Positions 25,986-35,888 are shown, counted from the first letter of the stretch. The stretch: 64,000 bases of DNA from Erysipelothrix sp. HDW6C (GCF_011299615.1 NZ_CP049861.1:1488001-1552000); one strand, 5' to 3'. Notes: a model not told the origin generated them from the sequence alone. A program made the numbers and translations.

Positions 25986-27950
25986 TTACGTTGTTTTAAA
26001 ATAGTCTTGTGAAAGCACGCGATTTATGATTGGACGGTATTCAGGATTGTTGCGATCCTCAGCGATGTGCTTGGCATCCACTTTTGCTTGTTTAAGAATC
26101 TTCTCATCTTTTTGAATGTCTCCGAGAATGAAATTGGGAATTCCCGATTGGCGAATACCCAGTACATCTCCAAATCCTCTTAAGCGCATGTCAATCATTG
26201 AAAGTTCAAATCCATCATGTGACGTTGCCAAGGCATTAAGGCGTTCTTTACTGATTTCAGTATCTGAACTACTCAACAAATAACATGTTCCAGGTTGCAA
26301 ACCACGACCGACCCGACCCCGCAGCTGATGCAATGTTGCTAAACCAAATTGTTCTGCATTGTAAACAATCATCGTATTGGCATTATGAACATCCATGCCA
26401 ACCTCTATGACCGTTGTGCTGATAAGTATATCAATCATGCCAAGGTTAAACTCTGTCATAATTGTTTCTTTTTCATCACTGCTCATTTTCCCATGAAGCA
26501 TGGCAACACGATAACCCTTAAAAACCTTTTCAAGATTTTTGTGAATGGTTACGACATTTTTTACGCCTGGCTTCTCGCCCTCTTCAATGGCTGCACAAAC
26601 TATATAGATTTGTTCGCCCCGTTCTAAAACCTTATTCAAGTTATCTTGAATGGTACGCAACGAGTTCTCTTCAACAAGCACGGTCTCAGTTAACTTGCGA
26701 TGACTTGGGTAGGATTCAATTGAACTCACATCCAGATCAAAGAAGAGACTGTTTGCAAGCGTACGCGGTATGGGCGTTGCCGAAAGCATTAATGTATCAA
26801 CTTTCTCCCCTTTGGACACTAGTTTTTGACGCTGCTTGACCCCAAAACGATGCTGTTCATCGATCATGACATAACCTAATTTATCAAAAATAACATCATC
26901 AGAGAAAAGTGAATGTGTACCAAAAACAAGTTTTGCACTCCCACTTGCAATGGAATCCAACACATTTTTCTTATCCTCAGTACTGTTCGATAAGACTGCA
27001 TAGGATACACTACCAAATAGTTTCTCAAATGTTTTGACATGCTGATACAACAATATTTCTGTAGGAACCATAAAAGCCACTTGGTATCCTGCAGCGATTG
27101 CGGCAAGTGCCGTAAGTAAAGCTACAACCGTTTTACCAGATCCGACATCTCCTTGTAATAAGCGATTCATTTGTTTCTCCGATGAGATATCAGCGAGAAT
27201 CTCTGCAATTACTTTGTGTTGGTCTTCGGTAAGTTGGTAGGGTAACGCTTGAATCGCCTGGGATACCACTGATGTATCGATATCTTTTGCAATACCCACT
27301 TCTTTTTCCTTGTTATTCAGCGCAACCGACAGATGATAACGAAGAAATTCATCATACTTTAAAGTTCGCAAAGCATTCCCAAGCGATGCTTTACTCCTTG
27401 GAACATGAATCTCTTGAAGTGCGCGTTGTCGCGAATAAAGTCGGTATTCATCAATCAGCATTCGTGGCATGGTATCGATAATAACACTCTCACTCAAGAT
27501 TTTTTTCATTAATCGCTCAATCTCAAAGTTTTTAATGCCTGCTTTTAAAGGATAGTTCGGCTTTATGCCAGTATTCTCGGCCAATGATTTATTGGAAACA
27601 GTCTTTGCAATGATCGCGTGGGGTGTCTTACCAACCGTACCAACGACTACAATACCGTTTGTGTAATGAGTGTCACGTAAAAAGGGACGATTAAAGATGG
27701 ATACCTTTACCAATTCATCGTAAGCATAAACTTGAAAGTTTGTAACACTGCGCTTACCACCAAATCGTGCAACACGAAAAGACGAACTGAGTTTCCCTTC
27801 GAAAACAACGGTATCGCCTTCTTTCCACTCTGAGAAGTCTTTGGCCTCTAAAAAGTCATATCGGTATGGATAATGCTCCAAGAATGCCTCAGGGCTGACA
27901 GCATCAAATGCGTGGATAATTTGGTTTTGTTTCTCTGTTAATTTGACCAT
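25986..27950 (-). CDS. recG: ATP-dependent DNA helicase RecG
   Basis: Branch-migrating helicase for stalled forks. Wedge OB domain about 50-150, then SF2 helicase motifs GDVGSGKTVVAL (motif I), MIDEQHRFGVKQR (motif II), LMLSATPIPRT (motif III), and QLRGRVGRG (motif VI). The start is placed at ATG 27950, which aligns with family N-termini, but it has no Shine-Dalgarno and sits directly on the T-tract of the upstream hairpin. In-frame GTG 27989 and TTG 27986 overlap the end of fakA and are alternatives. Length about 654 residues from ATG 27950, slightly short of B. subtilis RecG. Confidence 0.93.
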   Translation of the reverse strand: MVKLTEKQNQIIHAFDAVSPEAFLEHYPYRYDFLEAKDFSEWKEGDTVVFEGKLSSSFRVARFGGKRSVTNFQVYAYDELVKVSIFNRPFLRDTHYTNGIVVVGTVGKTPHAIIAKTVSNKSLAENTGIKPNYPLKAGIKNFEIERLMKKILSESVIIDTMPRMLIDEYRLYSRQRALQEIHVPRSKASLGNALRTLKYDEFLRYHLSVALNNKEKEVGIAKDIDTSVVSQAIQALPYQLTEDQHKVIAEILADISSEKQMNRLLQGDVGSGKTVVALLTALAAIAAGYQVAFMVPTEILLYQHVKTFEKLFGSVSYAVLSNSTEDKKNVLDSIASGSAKLVFGTHSLFSDDVIFDKLGYVMIDEQHRFGVKQRQKLVSKGEKVDTLMLSATPIPRTLANSLFFDLDVSSIESYPSHRKLTETVLVEENSLRTIQDNLNKVLERGEQIYIVCAAIEEGEKPGVKNVVTIHKNLEKVFKGYRVAMLHGKMSSDEKETIMTEFNLGMIDILISTTVIEVGMDVHNANTMIVYNAEQFGLATLHQLRGRVGRGLQPGTCYLLSSSDTEISKERLNALATSHDGFELSMIDMRLRGFGDVLGIRQSGIPNFILGDIQKDEKILKQAKVDAKHIAEDRNNPEYRPIINRVLSQDYFKTT

Positions 27951-27977
27951 AAAAAGAAAAGGGCGTGAAACGCCCTT
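27951..27977 (-). terminator. Intrinsic terminator abutting the recG start codon
   Basis: AAGGGCG / CGCCCTT stem (27959-27965, 27971-27977), five-base loop, then TTTTCTTTTT ending one base before the recG ATG, immediately after the fakA stop codon. Confidence 0.8.
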
Positions 27978-27978
27978 G

Positions 27979-29598
27979 TTATTCAACACCTATAATATAT
28001 GAATAAACAGGTTGTTGTCCGTTGATTGATTCAACTTCAACATCAAAGTTTGATTCGATATAGTCTGTGATTGCAGATGATTCTTCTTCAGATACACCCT
28101 CACCAATGATGAGTGTTACAAGTTCACTCTCGTCATCAATAAGTTTTGCGAGAAGTTGTTTGGTAACGTCAAGACGTTCTTTACCTGTAACAACGATGTC
28201 TTTCTCAAGAATCCCCATAAAGTCATTCGCTTTAATTTCTAATGACTCAAACATTGTATCCTTGATAGCATATGTAATTTGTCCTGTTTTTGTATTGGCA
28301 ACAGCTTCAAGCATTTCTGCCAAGTTGTCTTCAACTTCAACATCAGGATTAAACATAACACAAGCAGCAAGTCCTTGCGGAATTGTCTTTGTTTCAATAA
28401 CACGAATGTCTTTGTCTTCAAGAATCTCTTGTGCTTGCTTCGCAGCCATAATAATGTTTGAGTTATTTGGCAAGATAAAGATATGATCTGCATCAATGTC
28501 TTGAATCTTAGCAACAAAATCTTCAGTTGATGGATTCATTGTTTGCCCACCGCTGATGATGTGCTCAGCACGAAGTTCTTTAAACATATCAACAACACCT
28601 TCACCTGCAGCAACTGAAACAATTGCATACTTTGTGTGTTCTTTTTTATTTGACTTAACTTCAGCGTCAAGAATTGTGTTGTGTTGTTCAGTCATATTTT
28701 CAATTTTTAATTTAACAAATTCGCCATATTTTTGGCCAAGGTTTAATGCATTTCCTGGAGTTAGTGTATGGACATGTACTTTAACAAGGTCATCATCCGT
28801 CACAACAACCAATGAATTCCCAATTGCTTCAAGTTCAGCACGGAATTTATCTTCTGTATAGCGGCTTGGTGAGTCTTCTTCAAGTCTCACGATAAACTCT
28901 GTACAATATCCGAATTCTTCATGATCAAACTCAGTTGCTGCAGTGTGGGCTTCATCGCCAACTTCGCTTAATGCAATCGATTGACCTTTGAGTTCTGATA
29001 AGAAACCTTCAAGAACGGTAACATAACCCTTCCCACCACTATCAACAACACCGACCTCTTTTAAAACAGGTAACAGGTTTGGCGTATTATCTAGAGAAAT
29101 GTTAGCTTCTTTTACTAAGACTTCAAAAAATTCAATAACATCGATTGTTGGATTTGCATCCACATATTTACGGATTGCATCCGCACTCTCACGCAATACA
29201 GTTAAAATTGTTCCTTCAACTGGGCGCATGACAGCCTTGTAGGCAACTGTCTTTCCATTTACAAAAGCATCTGCCAATTCATCGACATTAACTTCTTTCT
29301 TTCCTTCAACGGATTGAGCGAAGCCTCGGAAGATTTGTGACAAAATAACTCCTGAGTTCCCACGCGCTCCCATAAGAAGACCACGTGATAATGTCTTTGA
29401 TAACTCACCAATATGAGAAGTCATCACTTTACGAGCATCATTAAGACCACTCGTAAATGTCAGATTCATGTTTGTACCTGTATCACCATCGGGAACAGGG
29501 AAAACGTTTAATGCGTTAATTTCATTGTGTTTGTTTGTCAGATTATGTGCACCACTTTGCAACATATTCAGAAATATATCACCATTTATTGTCTTCAT
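27979..29598 (-). CDS. fakA: DAK2-domain protein, fatty acid kinase subunit A-like
   Basis: Homologue of FakA/YloV, 539 residues, which phosphorylates exogenous fatty acids held by FakB. An N-terminal DhaL-type domain (1-200) carries FPVPDGDTGTNM, the Mg-nucleotide motif, and GARGNSGVILSQ. The middle and C-terminal FakA domains follow (HVHTLTPGNALN, then ILPNNSNIIMAA). The ATG at 29598 overlaps the stop of asp23 as TAATGA. In Firmicutes this pair (yloU-yloV) precedes recG, as here. No fakB in this window. Confidence 0.9.
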   Translation of the reverse strand: MKTINGDIFLNMLQSGAHNLTNKHNEINALNVFPVPDGDTGTNMNLTFTSGLNDARKVMTSHIGELSKTLSRGLLMGARGNSGVILSQIFRGFAQSVEGKKEVNVDELADAFVNGKTVAYKAVMRPVEGTILTVLRESADAIRKYVDANPTIDVIEFFEVLVKEANISLDNTPNLLPVLKEVGVVDSGGKGYVTVLEGFLSELKGQSIALSEVGDEAHTAATEFDHEEFGYCTEFIVRLEEDSPSRYTEDKFRAELEAIGNSLVVVTDDDLVKVHVHTLTPGNALNLGQKYGEFVKLKIENMTEQHNTILDAEVKSNKKEHTKYAIVSVAAGEGVVDMFKELRAEHIISGGQTMNPSTEDFVAKIQDIDADHIFILPNNSNIIMAAKQAQEILEDKDIRVIETKTIPQGLAACVMFNPDVEVEDNLAEMLEAVANTKTGQITYAIKDTMFESLEIKANDFMGILEKDIVVTGKERLDVTKQLLAKLIDDESELVTLIIGEGVSEEESSAITDYIESNFDVEVESINGQQPVYSYIIGVE

Positions 29599-29957
29599 TA
29601 TTTCACTACCTTAATGCCTTGCACAAAAACATTGATTGAATTAAATTCTTGTTGCAATGACTTCTCTAACATATATTTTGCTTTTTTCTGAACTTCTAAA
29701 ACAACTTCAGAAATTTTTACGTTATAACTTACGATAATAAAGACATCCAAATCGTAGCCTTTATCTGTTTTGCGAACTACAACCCCTTTTGAGTAGTTCT
29801 CACCTTTTAATAATTCTGCAAGTCCATCTTTAAATACTTGCTGAGAAGCCATACCGACAACACCATAACTTTCTGTTATGACACCGCCCGCTAGCATCGC
29901 GATCGCTTCATTTGATACTGATATTTTCCCAAATTCATTAATCTTTTCGATTGCCAT
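29598..29957 (-). CDS. Asp23/Gls24 family envelope stress protein (YloU-like)
   Basis: 119-residue Asp23-domain protein. GKISVSNEAIAMLAGGVITESYGVVGM and VSYNVKISEVVLEVQKKAKYMLE sections (quoted in part: NEAIAMLAGG, VVGMASQ) match the family. Members associate with the membrane or cell-envelope stress; the specific role of YloU beside FakA is unknown. ATG 29957 follows GAGGAGGAG. Confidence 0.9.
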   Translation of the reverse strand: MAIEKINEFGKISVSNEAIAMLAGGVITESYGVVGMASQQVFKDGLAELLKGENYSKGVVVRKTDKGYDLDVFIIVSYNVKISEVVLEVQKKAKYMLEKSLQQEFNSINVFVQGIKVVK

Positions 29958-29983
29958 TTCTTCTCCTCCTCTTCATATTTTAT

Positions 29984-30796
29984 TTATTCACAAGGTTTCG
30001 CATTCACTGCGCTTGTGCCTTCGCTCGGACCATAGTCATTCATGTAGATACATTTATTCTTAGGATCCGCTTGCTTTATAATAGTAGCATAACTCCTCAT
30101 AAGAGGTAAAGTTTCCATACCTGTATATACAAAGAAATTGTTATTCATGGTAAGTTTCATTGCCGTTGGATCGTATTTATCCGGTTGTGAGTGCACTTCT
30201 GAAATTGCAAGAATTACGGATGAATCAAGTTCACCAAAGCGCATCAACAGTTTATCAGACAATGTTTCGTCATTAAATCCAACAAATACAGGAAGTCCAG
30301 TTATGGCGTCCATAGATGCACCATTTAGATTACGGCGCTCGCCATTGGCAAATAAGACCTGTATCGTCTCCCCTTTGATATAACCAACGGGAGTTTCTTC
30401 TACAACATGGATTGTAACAATCCCTTGAGTATAATAAATCTTTGTGTCAAGAGATGCAACACCTGGAATACTTTTTGCTTTGCCATTCAAAGTAAACGGC
30501 AACTTAGTAATCATACGTGAACCGGGCTCGATTTTCAATGCCTCAAGAATTTCACCATCCGTTAGGATTGTATTTCCTTCAACTTTAATCTGCCTTACAC
30601 GTGAATACTCACTTTTATCGAGAAAGTAAATTCCCGTTAACAAGAGCACTAAGAGTGCAATTTTATAAATACGTGAGCGCAAGCGCTTGTTACGCCGCTT
30701 GCGTTCGGCACGCTTTTTTTTCGAAATTGATTCTTTGATTTTTTCGATTGAATCGGTTGCTTCAAAGTTATCAATTTCTTCAATCTTACGTCGCAT
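29984..30796 (-). CDS. divIB: Cell division protein DivIB/FtsQ
   Basis: Bitopic division protein, about 270 residues. A basic cytoplasmic N-terminus (to about 45, KKKRAERKRRNKRLRSR) leads into one membrane segment (IALLVLLLTGIYFL), then the POTRA domain (RQIKVEGNTILTDGEILEAL) and the beta domain. Start at ATG 30796, overlapping the murG end, with GGTGG six bases upstream. Order murG-divIB is the classical dcw arrangement; ftsA/ftsZ are not adjacent here. Confidence 0.9.
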   Translation of the reverse strand: MRRKIEEIDNFEATDSIEKIKESISKKKRAERKRRNKRLRSRIYKIALLVLLLTGIYFLDKSEYSRVRQIKVEGNTILTDGEILEALKIEPGSRMITKLPFTLNGKAKSIPGVASLDTKIYYTQGIVTIHVVEETPVGYIKGETIQVLFANGERRNLNGASMDAITGLPVFVGFNDETLSDKLLMRFGELDSSVILAISEVHSQPDKYDPTAMKLTMNNNFFVYTGMETLPLMRSYATIIKQADPKNKCIYMNDYGPSEGTSAVNAKPCE

Positions 30797-31868
30797 GTGC
30801 AACCACCTCAGCCACTAAATCAGCAATATTACTTACTGCATCAGGAGTTGCGAGTTTATGAGCATTCTCACCCAACACTTTTAAATGTTTTGGGTTATTC
30901 AACAATGATTGAATGCGATCATCAAGAACCGTTCCTTCAATGTCAGCCTCAACAAGCATGTCACATGCATCAACATCAAACAATGATTTCGCATTATAAT
31001 ACTGATGATTGTTTGCTACATGAGGACTGGGAATCATCAAAGATGGCAAGCCAAACGATTGAATTTCCGCAATTGTCGATGCGCCTGAACGACAAACAAT
31101 CAAGGATAACTTTGGCAATAATGCTCTTTGGTCTACAAATCCTGTGACGCGAAGATTTGGATGAATCTCACCGACTTCCGCTAGGAACGCATCGATATTC
31201 AATGGACCCGTAGTAATAATTGCTTGGTACGAATCCGAATTGAAATTCTTTGCAAATTCCATGAATTTTTTATTCATGGAGGTTGAGCCTTGAGAACCCA
31301 TAACCATCAATACAATCGGTTTGCTTACGTCAAGATTCAATCGCTTTAACTCTTCACTTGAATCGATGGTTTCATGAATCAGTGAAGCACGTGGATTGCC
31401 CAGATAGTGGACATTCTTACGATCTTTAAATGCTTCTGGGTAGCAGGTAATAATGGCTTGTGCTTTCTCAGCAACCATCTTATTTGCCTTACCAGGAAAA
31501 GCATTTTGTTCATGCACGATCAAGGGTATTTTAAGCTTTGTTGCTGCAAAAGATACCGGTGCACTTACATAACCTCCAAATGCCATAACAACATCTGGAT
31601 TGAGTGTTTTTAAATGTTTCTTCGCAGCGCGATATGCGCCAAATTGCGAAAATACAGCTTTTAACTTATCAACTTTTGAACCTTGCAATCCTTGGTTATG
31701 AATCGCATAGAATGGGTATCCGGCATCGGGTACGATCCACGATTCCATTTTATGATCATTACCAATGAATACAACGTCTTCATGACGATTTGTTTTTTCA
31801 TAGTCGGCGAATGTAATTGCTGGATAGATATGTCCGCCACTACCGCCTGTTACGATGCATATTTTCAT
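30786..31868 (-). CDS. murG: UDP-GlcNAc:lipid I N-acetylglucosaminyltransferase MurG
   Basis: Membrane-associated GT-B enzyme making lipid II. VTGGSGGHIYPA near the N-terminus (lipid/acceptor loop), HEQNAFPGKANK and the C-terminal donor site CRSGASTIAEIQ with PSPHVANNHQYYNA are diagnostic. 360 residues, the usual size. ATG 31868 follows CAGGAGTAACGT, three bases after ruvB. Confidence 0.96.
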   Translation of the reverse strand: MKICIVTGGSGGHIYPAITFADYEKTNRHEDVVFIGNDHKMESWIVPDAGYPFYAIHNQGLQGSKVDKLKAVFSQFGAYRAAKKHLKTLNPDVVMAFGGYVSAPVSFAATKLKIPLIVHEQNAFPGKANKMVAEKAQAIITCYPEAFKDRKNVHYLGNPRASLIHETIDSSEELKRLNLDVSKPIVLMVMGSQGSTSMNKKFMEFAKNFNSDSYQAIITTGPLNIDAFLAEVGEIHPNLRVTGFVDQRALLPKLSLIVCRSGASTIAEIQSFGLPSLMIPSPHVANNHQYYNAKSLFDVDACDMLVEADIEGTVLDDRIQSLLNNPKHLKVLGENAHKLATPDAVSNIADLVAEVVAHAT

Positions 31869-31871
31869 ACG

Positions 31872-32885
31872 TTACTCCTGTTCGAATAGATTTCCTTGTG
31901 TTGCTATCTTTAAATGCTCGTATGCCTTTACAGTTGCAACACGTCCACGGGGTGTACGGTTAATAAACCCCAATTGTAGAAGATATGGTTCATACACATC
32001 TTCTAAGGTCATTGTCTCTTCAGATATTGAAGCAGCTAACGCTTCGATACCAACGGGACCACCATCAAATCGTTCAATAATACCTCTTAAATAGCGAATG
32101 TCAACATCATCGAGGCCAAGACTGTCAACTTTTAGTTTATCAAGTGCATGTTGTGTTATATCCAAGTCAATTAGATTATCATTGAGAACTTGCGCGAAAT
32201 CACGTACACGTCGGAAAAGTCGGTTTGCAATACGCGGTGTTCCACGCGAACGCATGGCGACTTCACTGACTGCCACAGGTAGTATTTCTGTGTTCATAAC
32301 ACGTCCTGTTCGAGCGACAATTTTCTGCAGTTCATCTTGACTGTAATATTCTAACTTGGAGATAATACCAAATCGATCACGCAGCGGGCTTGATAAATCA
32401 CCAGCACGTGTTGTTGCGCCCACAAGCGTGAACGGTGGCAAATCGATTTGAATGCTCCGTGTGGATGAGTCTTTCCCAACCACCAAATCTAAGGTGAAAT
32501 CTTCCATTGCGGGATATAACACCTCTTCTACCGCCTTAGGCATGCGATGAATCTCATCGATGAATAAGACGTCACCTGGCTCTAAACTTGAGAGAATCGC
32601 CGCTAAATCGCCGCTCCGCTCAATACTTGGCCCACTGGTAACTTTAATTCCTGTACCCATCTCATTAGCAATGATATATGCTAACGTTGTTTTACCAAGC
32701 CCAGGTGGGCCGTAAAACAAAAGATGATCCAACGTTTCATTACGATTCTTGGCCGCCTCTATAAAGATGCGTAGATTATCTTTCAGTGCATGTTGACCAA
32801 TATATTCATTCAACGAAGCAGGTCGTAAGGATGCTTCGAAATCAGTATTGTTATCAATATCTTCTGCTGACACGACTCGTTCCAT
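31872..32885 (-). CDS. ruvB: Holliday junction helicase motor RuvB
   Basis: AAA+ motor, 337 residues. Walker [13 protein letters not shown], Walker [12 protein letters not shown], sensor 1 LVGATTRAG and the C-terminal winged helix ([15 protein letters not shown]) are present. Follows ruvA by three bases. ATG 32885 with GAGG upstream. Confidence 0.97.
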   Translation of the reverse strand: MERVVSAEDIDNNTDFEASLRPASLNEYIGQHALKDNLRIFIEAAKNRNETLDHLLFYGPPGLGKTTLAYIIANEMGTGIKVTSGPSIERSGDLAAILSSLEPGDVLFIDEIHRMPKAVEEVLYPAMEDFTLDLVVGKDSSTRSIQIDLPPFTLVGATTRAGDLSSPLRDRFGIISKLEYYSQDELQKIVARTGRVMNTEILPVAVSEVAMRSRGTPRIANRLFRRVRDFAQVLNDNLIDLDITQHALDKLKVDSLGLDDVDIRYLRGIIERFDGGPVGIEALAASISEETMTLEDVYEPYLLQLGFINRTPRGRVATVKAYEHLKIATQGNLFEQE

Positions 32886-32888
32886 ACA

Positions 32889-33473
32889 CTAACCTCGTTT
32901 CCTTGCATTTAAAAGTTGTAACCCTATTTTAATGAGGTTATTTAATTCTTGGTTCTCAGCATTAACAATCTCATTTTTAATGTTATTAATCTCATTGCGT
33001 TTAAACCCAAGATCCAACAATGCTTGGATTGCTTCTTCAACAACTGCGGTATCGCTTGTTTTTGTAGTTGAAACATCCGTCGATACAAACTTCCCTTTGA
33101 GGTCAAGAAGGATCTGTGCGGCCATTTTAGGACCGACGCCTGGAAGTGTACGTAAAAACTTAACATCTTCTTGATCAACGGCACTCACAAGTTGTTCACC
33201 ACTTATCTTGCTAAGGATTGAAAGACCTGTTTTGGGTCCCACACCCTTAACACTGATAAGTTGCATGTAAATTTGCAATTCTAGTTTGCTACTAAAACCA
33301 AATAAAATGATTGCATCTTCTCTCACGTGTTGATACGTATGGAACAACCGAGACTCGTTCAAAGGAACCGTGTCCGGCTTTCCATAGAAGACTTGATACC
33401 CAATTCCTTGATTATCAACAACGACATAGTCGAGTCCTTTATCTACTACAACACCTGAAATATATGCAATCAT
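32889..33473 (-). CDS. ruvA: Holliday junction binding protein RuvA
   Basis: Tetrameric junction-binding partner of RuvB, 194 residues. OB domain (1-65, MIAYISGVVVDKGLDYVVV), two helix-hairpin-helix motifs (ISVKGVGPKTGLSIL and LRTLPGVGPKMAAQILLDLKG, quoted in part: VKGVGPKTG, PGVGPKMAAQ) and the C-terminal RuvB-contact domain (EEAIQALLDLGFKRNEI). ruvC is absent, as in other Firmicutes that use RecU. Confidence 0.96.
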   Translation of the reverse strand: MIAYISGVVVDKGLDYVVVDNQGIGYQVFYGKPDTVPLNESRLFHTYQHVREDAIILFGFSSKLELQIYMQLISVKGVGPKTGLSILSKISGEQLVSAVDQEDVKFLRTLPGVGPKMAAQILLDLKGKFVSTDVSTTKTSDTAVVEEAIQALLDLGFKRNEINNIKNEIVNAENQELNNLIKIGLQLLNARKRG

Positions 33474-33488
33474 ATTATCACCCTGTTA

Positions 33489-34772
33489 TTATTCTACCAT
33501 ACCTTCATCAAAAATGAATTGAACATCTGCAAGAATTATTATATCACCATCACGAGCACCGGCTTCACGTAAAGCTTGGTCGACACCCAATCGTTTCATT
33601 GAGATACCAAATTGAATTGCAGCCTCTTCAGTATTGAAATCAAATTGTCGGAATGCACGTTCAATTGATGAACCGCTAATTTCCCATTTCGTATCATTAA
33701 TACGTGTGATTTCAAAGCTACGTTTTGGTGCTTCATACTTATACACAACTGCTTCATTTTGTTCTTCAATGATTTCCTCGACGTGTTCGTCAAGAATATC
33801 GGCTAAGCGGTACAACAATGCGTCAATACCTTCTCCAACCATCGTAATTAACTCAAAAATCTCCAAATCTGGATATGCCGCTTTAAAACGTTCCAAATTA
33901 GCCGGCGCTACATCTAAGTCCATCTTATTTGCCACAACAACCATCGGCTTACGCATTAATTTCTCATCATACTTTTCGAGTTCTTCGTTGATGACTCGAT
34001 AATCCTCAACCGGATCACGACCATCTTCTGCTCCCATGTCCACTACGTGAACAAGTGCACGAGTACGCTCAATATGCTTTAAGAAGACATGACCAAGACC
34101 TTTACCCATGTGAGCATCTTCGATTAAACCTGGCATATCAGCAACACCAAACGAACGACCATCTGGACTTGATGCAATCCCTAAGTTCGGTACAATTGTT
34201 GTAAAGTGATAGTCTGCGACTTCAGGTTTAGCACGTGTAATTACGGATAACAAGGTTGATTTCCCAACCGATGGGTATCCAATAATGCCAACATCTGCAA
34301 GCAACTTTAATTCGATTGTAACATCAATTTCAGTACCAAGTTCACCTTTTTCAGCGTAGGTCGGTGCTGGGTTATTAGGCGTTGCGAAACGTGTGTTACC
34401 ACGACCACCACGACCACCATGAGCAATGATTTCTCGTTGTCCATGTTCGGTTAAATCGGCAATAATAATGCCTTTTTCTTCGTCCATGACCACAGTTCCA
34501 ACGGGAACGCGAAGAATATAATCTTCCGCACCGCGACCATGCATTTTTTTATTTTTTCCTGCCGTACCATGTTTTGCTTTTAAAACACGGTTGTAGCGTA
34601 AGTCTAAGAGGGTTGATTTGTGAGAATCCGCAACGAAAACAATGTCGCCTCCTTTACCCCCGTCTCCACCGTAAGGTCCTCCAAAAGGAACAAACGCTTC
34701 ACGACGGAAAGAAGCCATCCCATCGCCACCATTTCCGGCAATTAATTTAATACTAACGCGATCTACAAACAT
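33489..34772 (-). CDS. obg: Obg-family GTPase (ribosome assembly/stress)
   Basis: Essential GTPase of 427 residues. Glycine-rich Obg fold (1-158: GGDGMASFRREAFVPFGGP, GGRGGRGN), G domain (about 160-335; GYPSVGKSTLL, ADMPGL, NKMD) and the C-terminal OCT domain. Separated from rpmA upstream by a terminator, so it probably needs read-through or its own promoter. ATG 34772 with AAGGGTGATG. Confidence 0.96.
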   Translation of the reverse strand: MFVDRVSIKLIAGNGGDGMASFRREAFVPFGGPYGGDGGKGGDIVFVADSHKSTLLDLRYNRVLKAKHGTAGKNKKMHGRGAEDYILRVPVGTVVMDEEKGIIIADLTEHGQREIIAHGGRGGRGNTRFATPNNPAPTYAEKGELGTEIDVTIELKLLADVGIIGYPSVGKSTLLSVITRAKPEVADYHFTTIVPNLGIASSPDGRSFGVADMPGLIEDAHMGKGLGHVFLKHIERTRALVHVVDMGAEDGRDPVEDYRVINEELEKYDEKLMRKPMVVVANKMDLDVAPANLERFKAAYPDLEIFELITMVGEGIDALLYRLADILDEHVEEIIEEQNEAVVYKYEAPKRSFEITRINDTKWEISGSSIERAFRQFDFNTEEAAIQFGISMKRLGVDQALREAGARDGDIIILADVQFIFDEGMVE

Positions 34773-34787
34773 AACATCACCCTTTCA

Positions 34788-34814
34788 ATTAAAAATCCCC
34801 ATTTAAAGGGGATT
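34788..34814 (-). terminator. Terminator after rpmA
   Basis: AATCCCC / GGGGATT (34794-34800, 34808-34814), seven-base loop, then TTTTAATT on the minus strand; lies between rpmA and obg. Confidence 0.8.
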
Positions 34815-34818
34815 AGTT

Positions 34819-35103
34819 TTAAGCAACTGGATAAACTGATACACATTTGCGATTTTTGCTAATGCGTTCAAATTTAACGACTCCATCAACTTTAGCGAAC
34901 AATGTATCATCGCCACCACGTCCAACGTTTGTACCTGGGTGAATCTTTGTTCCGCGTTGGCGGTATAAGATTGAACCAGCAGTTACGGTTTCACCATCAG
35001 CACGTTTTGAACCAAGACGTTTTGAATGTGAATCACGACCGTTTTTTGTCGAACCTACTCCCTTTTTAGAAGCAAATAATTGGATATCTAATAAGAATTT
35101 CAT
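34819..35103 (-). CDS. rpmA: 50S ribosomal protein L27 with cleavable N-terminal leader
   Basis: 94 residues. The first nine to eleven residues, [11 protein letters not shown], are the Firmicutes leader removed by the protease Prp before the mature SKKGVGST start; the rest is canonical ([24 protein letters not shown]). The next gene upstream encodes that protease. ATG 35103 overlaps the end of prp. Confidence 0.97.
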   Translation of the reverse strand: MKFLLDIQLFASKKGVGSTKNGRDSHSKRLGSKRADGETVTAGSILYRQRGTKIHPGTNVGRGGDDTLFAKVDGVVKFERISKNRKCVSVYPVA

Positions 35104-35420
35104 GAAATAACCTCCTTTTCATCAATTTTTATGTAATTTGCATGAGCTGCTTCAATCGTTTTCAATTGAATTAATACAAACTCAAACAGTTTTTGATTTA
35201 TTTCATTACTTTGAATGATTTCGATCTCTACCAAAGGTTCCTGTGTCAAGACTAATTTCGAATCCTCATCAAGAGTATCAAAACCATTAAGAGCACCTGT
35301 CATCACAGAACTCACACCCGCACATACCAAATCAAATCCTGGTTCACCAGAACCCGAATGACCTGTAACTCGCATCTTTTGATACGAATCGCCTTTTTTT
35401 GTAATTGAGACCTTAATCAT
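35100..35420 (-). CDS. prp: Ribosomal-processing cysteine protease Prp
   Basis: 106-residue YsxB-family protease that trims L27. The catalytic pair is visible as [19 protein letters not shown]: histidine at about residue 20 and cysteine at about 32. Encoded between rplU and rpmA, its invariable place in Firmicutes. Confidence 0.95.
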   Translation of the reverse strand: MIKVSITKKGDSYQKMRVTGHSGSGEPGFDLVCAGVSSVMTGALNGFDTLDEDSKLVLTQEPLVEIEIIQSNEINQKLFEFVLIQLKTIEAAHANYIKIDEKEVIS

Positions 35421-35422
35421 AA

Positions 35423-35737
35423 TTAAGCTGAGATAATGTCTTCAACAACTAAACGTGTGTATGGTTGACGATGACCTTGTTTTTTTCGAGTTGAACCTTT
35501 TTTAGCTTTATATTTAAAGATTGTAATCTTCTTAGCTTTACCTTGCTTTTCAACTTTAGCAACAACAGTAGCACCCTTTACATATGGAGCACCAACTTTT
35601 AATGTGCGGTTTTTGATAGCAACAACCGTATCGAAGACGACTTCTTCACCTTCTTGAACATCCAATTTTTCTACAAAGATTGTTTGTCCTTTTTCGACAA
35701 GAATTTGCTTCCCGCCTGTTTCAATAATTGCGTACAT
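35423..35737 (-). CDS. rplU: 50S ribosomal protein L21
   Basis: 104 residues; [11 protein letters not shown] start, and the C-terminal [16 protein letters not shown] is diagnostic. First gene of rplU-prp-rpmA; preceded by a structured leader and promoter. ATG 35737 with GGAGG. Confidence 0.97.
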   Translation of the reverse strand: MYAIIETGGKQILVEKGQTIFVEKLDVQEGEEVVFDTVVAIKNRTLKVGAPYVKGATVVAKVEKQGKAKKITIFKYKAKKGSTRKKQGHRQPYTRLVVEDIISA

Positions 35738-35749
35738 AGTACACCTCCT

Positions 35750-35859
35750 TCAATTTTGCCATAAGACTCGCCACCTAAGGTGGATTTCTCACTTGAACCT
35801 TAGTTATGAGCGGTTGTATGTCTTGAAGACATGCAACTTACGCCTCTAAATGCCTTAAC
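35750..35859 (-). ncRNA. L21 ribosomal-protein leader RNA
   Basis: Structured 5' UTR upstream of rplU. A hairpin GTTG-x-ATGTCTT / AAGACAT-x-CAAC (35813-35836) and a CCACC/GGTGG hairpin (35771-35783) are visible. CTAAGG upstream can pair alternatively with CCTTAG in the second hairpin. Position and size fit the known Firmicutes L21 leader class, which is thought to mediate autogenous control. Confidence 0.7.
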
Positions 35860-35888
35860 ATTATATCTCACATAGTCGCTAATGTCTA
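35860..35888 (-). promoter_or_regulatory. Promoter of rplU-prp-rpmA
   Basis: TAGACA (35888-35883), 17 bases, TATAAT (35865-35860) on the minus strand, just upstream of the leader. Confidence 0.75.

Noticed and set aside
28067-28861. Plus-strand open frames over fakA
   Set aside because: Antisense shadows of fakA; composition is Ser/Ile-rich mirror codons and no start signal is present.
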